Below are positions 16,222 through 22,500 of a DNA stretch of 22,500 nt, piece by piece (within the stretch, counting starts at the first letter, position 1; each line of letters opens with the position of its first letter). The stretch comes from Prorocentrum cordatum. Lineage: Eukaryota; Sar; Dinophyceae; Prorocentrales; Prorocentraceae. The DNA lies in the NCBI GenBank assembly GCA_963575745.1, contig CAUYUJ010001404.1, positions 30,001 to 52,500 of the forward strand, given 5' to 3'. The notes under the pieces are model-generated. The model was not told the origin of the DNA. It made no database searches and worked only from the letters and a program-made list of their open reading frames with translations. The translations under genes were made by a program, and so were the position numbers.

Positions 16222-17750
16222 CAGTCGCAGTCACAGCCTCAGCCTCAGCCTGCCTCAGCCTCAGCCTCAGCCTGCCTCAGCCTCAGCCTGCCTCAGCCTC
16301 AGCCTCAGCCTGCTTCAGCCTCAGCCTCAGTCTGCCTTCAGCCTCGGCCTCAGCCTCAGCCTGCCTCAGCCTCAGCCTGCATCAGCCTCAGCCTCAGCCT
16401 CAGCCTGCCTCAGCATCAGCCTGCTTCAGCCTCAGCCTCAGCCTGCCTCAGCCTCAGCCTCAGTCTGCTTCAGCCTCAGCCTCAGTCTGCCTTCAGCCTC
16501 GGCCTCAGCATCAGCCTGCCTCAGCCTCAGCCTGCAGCCTCAGCCTCAGCCTCAGCCTGCCTCAGCATCAGCCTGCCTCAGCCTCAGCCTCAGCCTGCCT
16601 CAGCCTCAGCCTCAGCCTGCTTCAGCATCAGCCTCAGTCTGCCTTCAGCCTCGCCTCAGCCTCAGGCCTGCCTCAGCCTCAGCCTGCATCAGCCTCAGCA
16701 TCAGCCTCAGCCTGCCTCAGCATCAGCCTGCCTCAGCCTCAGCCTCAGCCTCAGCCTGCCTCAGCCTCAGCCTCAGCCTGCTTCAGCCTCAGCCTCAGTC
16801 TGCCTTCAGCCTCGGCCTCGGCCTCAGCCTGCAGCCTCAGCCTGCATCAGCCTCAGCCTCAGCCTCAGCCTGCCTCAGCCTGCCTCAGCCTCAGCCTCAG
16901 CCTGCCTCAGCCTCAGCCTCAGCCTCAGTCTGCCTTCAGCCTCGGCCTCAGCCTCAGCCTGCCTGCCGCAGCCTCAGCCTCAGCCTCAGCCTGCCTCAGC
17001 ATCAGCCTGCCTCAGCCTCAGCCTCAGCCTGCCTTGCCTCAGCCTCAGCCTGCTTCAGCCTCAGCCTCAGTCTGCCTTCAGCCTCGGCCTCCGCCTCAGC
17101 CTGCCTCAGCCTCAGCCTGCATCAGCCTCAGCCTCAGCCTCAGCCTGCCTCAGCATCAGCCAGCCTCAGCATCAGCCTGCCTCAGCCTCAGCCTCAGCCT
17201 GCCTCAGCCTCAGCCTCAGCCTGCTTCAGCCTCAGCCTCATTCTGCCTTCAGCCTCGGCCTCAGCCTCAGCCTGCCTCAGCCTCAGCCTGCATCAGCCTC
17301 AGCCTCAGCCTCAGCCTGCCTCAGCATCAGCCTGCCTCAGCCTCAGCCTCAGCCTGCCTCAGCCTCAGCCTCAGCCTGCTTCAGCCTCAGCCTCAGTCTG
17401 CCTTCAGCCTGCCTCAGCCTCAGCCTGCCTCAGCCTCAGCCTGCCTCAGCCTCAGCCTCAGCCTGCCTCAGCATCAGCCTCAGCCTCAGCCTGCTTCAGC
17501 CTCAAGCCTCAGTCTGCCTTCAGCCTCTGCCTCAGCCTCAGCCTGCCTCAGCCTCACCCTGCATCAGCCTCAGCAGCCTCAGCCTCAGCAGTGCCTCCTC
17601 AGCCTCCTCAGCCTCAGCCTGCCTCAGCCTCAGCCTCAGCCTCTGCCTCAGCATCTGCAGCCTGCTTCAGCCTCAGCCTGAGTCTGCCTTCAGCCTCGGC
17701 CTCAGCCTCAGCCTGCCTCAGCTCAGCCTGGCCTCAGCCTGCCTCAGCAT
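16222..17750 (+). repeat. CAGCCT hexamer tract, 1.5 kb
   Basis: Units of CAGCCT alternate with CTGCCT, CATCAG and CTTCAG variants. A longer repeat of roughly 90-180 bp can be seen from the recurrence of AGTCTGCCTTCAGCCTCGG (for example near 16328, 16486, 16796 and 17072). Reading frame shifts repeatedly between Ser-Ala, Ser-Leu and Pro-Gln, so there is no constraint on a protein. It is the longest of three such tracts in the window. Confidence 0.93.
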
Positions 17751-17828
17751 CAAAATGTGGCCCGGGAAATGGATTTTCTGGAACTCGAAGAACAGATGTG
17801 GCTACAGTTGGCTCCGGGCATTCAAAAT

Positions 17829-17982
17829 TTCCCGGCAAAGCACCTAACAGCGATGTGTAGGAGCATATCTGGAAGCATTCCCCTTAAGATTCAGATGAGA
17901 ATCCAGTTGTAGAATTGTGCTGTTCTCGCAGTCGTAGTCGCATTCGCGATGACAGTCGCAGTGGCAACGGCAGTCGCAGTCA
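17829..17982 (+). repeat. Element head, copy 2
   Basis: Nearly identical to the head at 16078, with ACCTAACAGCGA at 17842-17853. It follows a single diverged 73-bp unit (about 17750-17828), so the first element seems to have been cut short and joined to this one. Confidence 0.8.
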
Positions 17983-18204
17983 CAGCCTCAGCCTCAGCCT
18001 GCCTCAGCCTCAGCCTCAGCCTGCCTCAGCCTCAGCCTGCCTCAGCCTCAGCCTCAGCCTGCTTCAGCCTCAGCCTCAGTCTGCCTTCAGCCTCGGCCTC
18101 AGCCTCAGCCTGCCTCAGCCTCAGCCTGCATCAGCCTCAGCCTCAGCCTCAGCCTGCCTCAGCATCAGCCTGCCTCAGCCTCAGCCTCAGCCTGCCTCAG
18201 CATT
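17983..18204 (+). repeat. CAGCCT hexamer tract 2
   Basis: A short version of the 16222-17750 tract with the same AGTCTGCCTTCAGCCTCGG landmark, ending at GCCTCAGCATTCAAAATG where the 73-bp satellite begins. Confidence 0.92.
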
Positions 18205-18880
18205 CAAAATGTGGCCCGGGAATGTAGTTCTGGGAACTCGAAGAACACGAAGTGGCCTACAGTTGGCTCCGGGCATTCAAATTCATGCCCAGGAACGGAG
18301 TTCTGGGAACTCGAAGACCACGAAGTGGCCTACAGTTGGCTCCGGGCATCCAAAATCTGGCCCGGGAATGGCCTACAGTTGGCTCCGGGCATTCAAATTC
18401 ATGCCCAGGAACGGAGTTCTGGGAACTCGAAGACCACGAAGTGGCCTACAGTTGGCTCCGGGCATTCAAAATGTGGCCCGGGAATGGAGTTCTGGGAACT
18501 CGAAGACCACGAAGTGGCCTACAGTTGGCTCCAGGCATCCAAAATGTGGCCCGGGAATGGAGTTCTGGGAACTCGAAGAGCACGAAGTGGCCTACAGTTG
18601 GCTCCGGGCATCCAAAATGTGGCCCGGGAATGGAGTTCTGGGAAGTCGAAGAGCACGAAATGGTGACTGTTGCATCCGGCCCTCCAGAATGTGGCCCGGG
18701 AATGGAGTTCTGGGAACTCGAAGAGCACGAAGTGTGTGACTGTTGCATCCGGCCCTCCAGAATGTGGCCCGGGAATGGAGTTCTGGGAACTCGAAGAGCA
18801 CGAAGTGTGTGACTGTTGCATCCGGTTATTCTAAATGTGGCCCGGGAATGGCGTTCTGGGATCTCGAAGAGCACGAAGTG
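18205..18880 (+). repeat. 73-bp satellite array 1
   Basis: Unit length is 73 bp (for example starts at 18538 and 18611). The constant half contains AATGTGGCCCGGGAATGG, then GAGTTCTGGGAACTCGAAG, which holds a perfect GAGTTC-TGG-GAACTC hairpin. Type A units end GTGGCCTACAGTTGGCTCC; type B units end GTGTGTGACTGTTGCATCC. Type A precedes type B in the array. Early units include variants with ATTCATGCCCAGGAACGG. Confidence 0.92.
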
Positions 18881-19014
18881 TGTGACTGTTGGTGAAAAAC
18901 GAGCGGGGCCCCCTGCCGCCCGGCAACTCCCAACACCTGCCCGGACCCCCCTGTGGAGTGATCTGTGACCTCTTTTGACACCACTAGAAACCTACCAGTC
19001 TTCGCTGTTAGGTA
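18881..19014 (+). repeat. Element tail, copy 1
   Basis: Starts GACTGTTGGTGAAAAACGAG, runs through CCCGGACCCCCCTGTGGAG, and ends TTCGCTGTTAGGT (19001-19013). ACCTACCAG and CTGTTAGGT near the end can form a terminal stem with a TCTTCG loop. Confidence 0.82.
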
Positions 19015-19415
19015 ATCATCCCAGGAATGGAATTCTGGGAACTCGAAGACCACGAAGACAGTGGGCATTCAAAATGTGGCCCGGGAATGGAGTTCTGGGA
19101 ACTCGAAGAGCACGAAGTGGCCTACAGTTGGCTCCGGGCATCCAAAATGTGGCCCGGGAATGGAGTTCTGGGAACTCGAAGAGCACGAAGTGGCCTACAG
19201 TTGGCTCCGGGCATCCAAAATGTGGCCCGGGAATGGAGTTCTGGGAACTCGAAGACCACGAAGTGGCCTACAGTTGGCTCCGGGCATTCAGAATGTGGCC
19301 CGGGAATGGAGTTCTGGGAGGTCGAAGAGCACGAAGTGTGTGACTGTTGCATCCGGTTATTCAGAATGTGGCCTGGGAATGGGGTTCTGAGAGGTCGACG
19401 AGCACGAAGTGTGTG
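19015..19415 (+). repeat. 73-bp satellite array 2 (headless)
   Basis: About five type A and B units directly follow tail copy 1 with no head and no CAGCCT tract. The first unit is shortened (GAAGACAGTGGGCATTC). This looks like a product of unequal recombination between satellite arrays. Confidence 0.88.
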
Positions 19416-19545
19416 ACTGTTGGTGAAAAACGAGCCCAGCACAGGCCCGGCCGGCAACTCCCAACGCCTGCCCGGACCCCCCTGTGGAGTGATCTGTGAG
19501 CTCTTTTGAGTCAACTAGAAACCTATCAGTCTTCGCTGTTAGGTA
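19416..19545 (+). repeat. Element tail, copy 2
   Basis: Same order of motifs as tail copy 1, with CAGCACAGGCCCGGCC in place of the GGGGCCCCCTGCCG segment. Ends TCGCTGTTAGGT (19533-19544) and abuts the next head through AAAT. Confidence 0.82.
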
Positions 19546-19549
19546 AAAT

Positions 19550-19702
19550 TATCCCGGCAAAGCAACCTAACAGCGATGTGTAGAGCATATCTGGAAGCAT
19601 TCCCCTTAAGATTCAGATGAGAATCCAGTTGTAGAATTCTGCTGTTCTCGCAGTCGTAGTCGCATTCGCGATGACAGTCGCAGTGGCAACGGCAGTCACA
19701 GT
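19550..19702 (+). repeat. Element head, copy 3
   Basis: TATCCCGGCAAAGCA, then ACCTAACAGCGA at 19565-19576. It closely matches the other heads apart from single-base changes. Confidence 0.82.
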
Positions 19703-20035
19703 CACAGCCTCAGCCTCAGCCTGCCTCAGCCTCAGCCTCAGCCTGCCTCAGCCTCAGCCTGCCTCAGCCTCAGCCTCAGCCTGCTTCAGCCTCAGCCTCA
19801 GTCTGCCTTCAGCCTCGGTGTCAGCCTCAGGCTGCCTCAGCCTCAGCCTGCATCAGCCTCAGCCTCAGCCTCAGCCTGCCTCAGCATCAGCCTGCCTCAG
19901 CCTCAGCCTCAGCCTGCCTCAGCCTCAGCCTCAGCCTGCTTCAGCCTCAGCCTCAGTCTGCCTTCAGCCTCGGCCTCAGCCTCAGCCTGCCTCAGCCTCA
20001 GCCTGCCTCAGCCTCAGCCTCAGCCTGCCTCAGCA
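19703..20035 (+). repeat. CAGCCT hexamer tract 3
   Basis: Same composition as the other tracts, intermediate in length, ending again at GCCTCAGCATTCAAAATG. Confidence 0.92.
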
Positions 20036-20480
20036 TTCAAAATGTGGCCCGGGAATGGAGTTCTGGGAACTCGAAGAACACGAAGTGGCCTACAGTTGGC
20101 TCCGGGCATTCAAAATCATGGCCCGGGAATGGAGTTCTGGGAACTCGAAGACCACGAAGTGGCCTACAGTTGGCTCCGGGCATTCAAAATGTGGCCCGGG
20201 AATGGAGTTCTGGGAACTCGAAGAGCACGAAGTGGCCTACAGTTGGCTCCGGGCATCCAAAATGTGGCCCGGGAATGGTGTGTGACTGTTGCATCCGGCC
20301 CTCCAGAATGTGGCCCGGGAATGGAGTTCTGGGAACTCGAAGAGCACGAAGTGTGTGACTGTTGCATCCGGCCCTCCAGAATGTGGCCCGGGAATGGTTC
20401 TGGGAGAAGAGCACGAAGTGTGTGACTGTTGCATCCGGTTAAGAATCGAATGGAGTTCTGGGAACGAAGAGCACGAAGTG
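20036..20480 (+). repeat. 73-bp satellite array 3
   Basis: Type A units precede type B units, as in array 1. The last units are shortened (GGAATGGTTCTGGGAGAAG; TTAAGAATCGAATGGAG), showing local deletions at the tail-proximal end. Confidence 0.9.
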
Positions 20481-20614
20481 TGTGACTGTTGGTGAAAAAC
20501 GAGCGGGGCCCCCTGCCGCCCGGCAACTCCCAACACCTGCCCGGACCCCCCTGTGGAGTGATCTGTGAGCTCTTTTGAGTCAACTAGAAACCTATCAGTC
20601 TTCGCTGTTAGGTA
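20481..20614 (+). repeat. Element tail, copy 3
   Basis: Motifs as in tail copy 1. The terminal stem is ACCTATCAG (20590-20598) with CTGTTAGGT (20605-20613) around a TCTTCG loop, one mismatch. AAAT follows at 20615-20618. Confidence 0.82.
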
Positions 20615-20619
20615 AAATC

Positions 20620-21815
20620 CTCCATGACGGCTCAAGATGGCGCCAAGATGGCCCAAGATGGACCAAGAGGCCTCCAAGATGGTTCAAAATGGCCTCAAAG
20701 TCTGCCCAAGATGGTCCAAGACTGCCTCCAAGACGGCCCAAGAGAGTCCAAGATACCTCCAAGTTCGCCCAAGAAGCTTCCAAGACGGCCCAAGAGGCCC
20801 CCAAGAGGTCCTCCAGGAGGGCCCGAAGAGGCCAAAATCAGTGATTTTCCATTGGTTTGTGAAGGATTTTGGCATTCGCTTCTTCTCGGCTCTCCGACGA
20901 CCCAAGACGGCCCAAGAGGCCCCCAAGATCGCCCCCACAGCGCTCAAGAGGCCTCCCAGATGGCCTCAGGACTGCCCAAGAGGCTCCCAAGACGGCCCCA
21001 AGAGGGCACAAAGACGACCCAGGAGGCCTCCAAGACGCCCAAGATGGCCTCTAAGACGGCCCAAGTCGGCCCAGAAAGGCCCCCCAAACGGCTTCCGACG
21101 GCGTCAGACGGGCTGGGAGCCCACCAAGATGGCCGAAGTTGGCTCTCAAAGCTGGCCCAAGACGGCCCAAGAGGCCTCCAAGAGGGCCTCGTCGAGGAAG
21201 GCCAGAAAAGGCCCGAAACACTAATTTTCTTATGGTTTTTGAAGGATTTTGACATTTGCTTCGTTTCGGCCTTCCGAGGGCCCGATACGGCCCAAGAGCC
21301 CCCAAAGATCGCCCAAAGATCGCCCAAGCGGCCTCCAAGATGGCCCCAGAACGGCCCTAGAGGCCCCCAAGACGGCCCCAAGAGGCCCCCAAGACGGCCC
21401 AGGAGGCTTTCAAGACGCCCAAGATGGCCTCCAAGACGGCCCTGGAGCATTCCAAGAGGCCCCAAGTCGACGGCCGAAGATGGCACTAAGATGACCCAAG
21501 ACGGCCCAAGAGGCCTCCAAGAGGGCCTCCAGTAATACCCCAAGAAAGTCAGAATGATTGATTTCCCATGAGTTTTTGAAGGATTGTGGCATTTGCTTTT
21601 TGTTCGGCCTTCCGACGGCCCGAGACGGCCCAAGTGCCCCCAAAGATCGCCCAAGAGGCCCAAGACACGGCCCCAAGAGGCCCCAAAGACGGCCCAAGAG
21701 GCCTCCAAGACGCTCAAGATGGCCTCCAAGACGGCCCAAGAGCCCTCCAAGACGTCCTCCTAGAAGGCCCGAAATGGTCAAAATGGCCTCCAGGCGGCCA
21801 ACATGACCTTCAAGA
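20620..21815 (+). repeat. CAAGAYGGC satellite, block 4
   Basis: Same short units; AT-richer spacers start near 20828, 21208 and 21547 (spacing about 380 and 340 bp). The second spacer is diverged (ACACTAATTTTCTTATGG). The block resumes directly after the composite insertion with AAGATGGCGCCAAGATGGC. Confidence 0.88.
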
Positions 21816-21823
21816 TGCCCACG

Positions 21824-22090
21824 TGTTCCCCGAAGGCTTTCCAAACCGATTCGGGGAACACATGGTCCGATAGCTTGGCAGGTGTGGCCTCAACGTTCGG
21901 CCACATAGGCGCTTCCAAAAAGGCAGGGGGCGGCGGTGATTCGCCGTAGGCGTCTTCGATCCGCCGCCCCCTGATGATTTATCACGGGGGTGCCTGGCGT
22001 GCTAGATCCTCTACAACTGTTGGTTCTGGTTCTTTTACACAAGAACTCACCTTGGGGCTTCGGCCCAGCGCGCTGGCCACCCCATAGGGA
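21824..22090 (+). repeat. Hairpin module, copy 4
   Basis: TGTTCCCCGAA / TTCGGGGAACA is perfect here (21824-21834 and 21850-21860). Further arms are AGGGGGCGGCGG / CCGCCGCCCCCT, CCCCTGATGAT / ATCACGGGGG (21968-21990), GTTCTT / AAGAAC, and GGGGCTTCGGCCC. It closely resembles copy 2 over its first 150 bp. Confidence 0.85.
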
Positions 22091-22114
22091 CCAGTGAGCA
22101 GCTCAACGTGCGCA

Positions 22115-22500
22115 ACAAAATTCTCCAAGGCGGCTCAAGATGGCCTCTCCGACGGCCAAGATGTCTCAGGATGGCTTCCAAGATGCCTCCGAGACGGCCA
22201 AGATGGCCCCACGAGACCCCAGCATGGCCCCAAGATGCGCCCAAGACGGCCCAAGATGGCCTCAAGATGGCCCACGACGGCCCAGGGGGTCCGCACGAGG
22301 CCCACGAGCCTCCGAGACGGCCCAGGGCCCCCAGGAGGGCCTCCAGGAAGGCCCGAAGAGGCCGAAATCATTGATTCGCTTTAGGTTTTTGAGAGAGTTT
22401 AGCGCTTCTTTATTTTCGGCCTTCCAAGGGCCCGATACGGCCCAAGAGTGAGCCCCCAGAGATCGCCCCAAGATCGCCCAAGAGGCCTCCAAGATGGCCC
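22115..22500 (+). repeat. CAAGAYGGC satellite, block 5 (runs off the window)
   Basis: Begins AAAATTCTCCAAGGCGGC after hairpin module copy 4 and continues to the window end, with one AT-richer spacer near 22358. Its first 27 bases are the counterpart of the right flank of the composite insertion. Confidence 0.87.

Larger units (their letters stand above)
16078..20614 (+). mobile_element. Composite insertion of three related satellite-bearing elements
   Basis: The basic element is head (about 145 bp), CAGCCT tract, 73-bp satellite, tail (about 135 bp). Heads start near 16078, 17829 and 19550; tails end near 19013, 19545 and 20614. ACCTAACAGCGA in each head is the inverse of TCGCTGTTAGGT at each tail end. 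AAAT occurs at 16074-16077, 19546-19549 and 20615-20618, so adjacent elements share a possible 4-bp target duplication. The right flank (20614-20640) matches 22117-22143 in 24 of 27 positions, where no insertion is present. No transposase is encoded. The smallest full copy is 19550-20614 (1065 bp); 17829-19013 is a second. 16078-17828 lacks a tail, and 19014-19545 lacks a head. Confidence 0.68.

Noticed and set aside
16200-17681. 493-codon open frame over the CAGCCT tract
   Set aside because: The frame passes through Ser-Ala, Ser-Leu and Pro-Gln stretches as the repeat slips by one or two bases. There is no unique sequence, and similar ATG-led frames occur in the other element copies with different lengths. 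The openness comes from a stop-free repeat.
18446-18874. Minus-strand frames over the 73-bp satellite
   Set aside because: Unit length is not a multiple of three, the same peptides recur in all frames, and the frames end wherever a unit is truncated.
20624-20640. GGCTCAAG words resembling the 3' end of the spliced leader in the satellites
   Set aside because: GGCTCAAG is a common variant of the GGCCCAAG unit and lacks the CCGTAGCCATTTT part. Only the 10933-10954 site has the full leader pattern.
1-22500. tRNA, rRNA or CRISPR-like features
   Set aside because: I saw no cloverleaf with a GGTTCRANYCC-type arm and no rRNA-like core. The repeats abut or vary too much to be CRISPR, and the setting is eukaryotic.

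Overview
The window looks like nuclear DNA of a dinoflagellate. The strongest reason is a 22-base relic of the dinoflagellate trans-spliced leader (minus strand, 10933-10954) just upstream of an intact gene. Other support: high GC, few genes, large amounts of degenerate satellite DNA, and a decayed retrotransposon of a type I associate with dinoflagellate genomes. The repeat style recalls Prorocentrum, but that is an impression and I make no species call.

Layout. 1-1.8 kb: GC-rich DNA with simple repeats and no supported gene. 1.8-5.7 kb: a frameshifted non-LTR retrotransposon remnant, bracketed by two arrays of the same 14-bp repeat and apparently split at 4140-5306 by a 1.17-kb element with inverted ends and a 5-bp target duplication. 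5.85-6.0 kb: a possible last exon on the minus strand. 6.96-7.63 kb: CCCGCC-rich repeats, then a long polypurine tract. 8.2-8.8 kb: a minus-strand DUF192-family coding segment whose 5' part probably lies across an intron. 8.9-9.2 kb: pentamer and GCGCAACC repeats.

9.2-10.97 kb holds the most informative object: a complete retroposed gene copy. It has a leader relic at the 5' end, a nine-A tract at the 3' end, a 14-bp target-site duplication (13/14 identical), and an uninterrupted 486-codon reading frame for a secreted SGNH/GDSL-type hydrolase.

11.9-22.5 kb is almost entirely repeats in three interleaved families. (i) Arrays of 9-12 bp CAAGAYGGC-like units, organised into about 370-400 bp higher-order repeats by an AT-richer spacer. 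(ii) A roughly 270-bp module present four times, carrying a string of hairpins, one with paired substitutions that preserve its stem. (iii) A 4.5-kb block at 16078-20614 built from a head, a CAGCCT hexamer tract, a 73-bp satellite and a tail, repeated and nested. This block appears to have landed in a copy of families (i)/(ii); a related unfilled site is visible near 22.1 kb.

Only the SGNH gene (near complete) and the DUF192 segment (partial) are convincing protein genes. The many long open frames inside the repeats follow from repeats that lack stop codons and are not annotated as genes. The genes show no sign of working together. The window is mainly a record of retroposition, transposon insertion and satellite growth.
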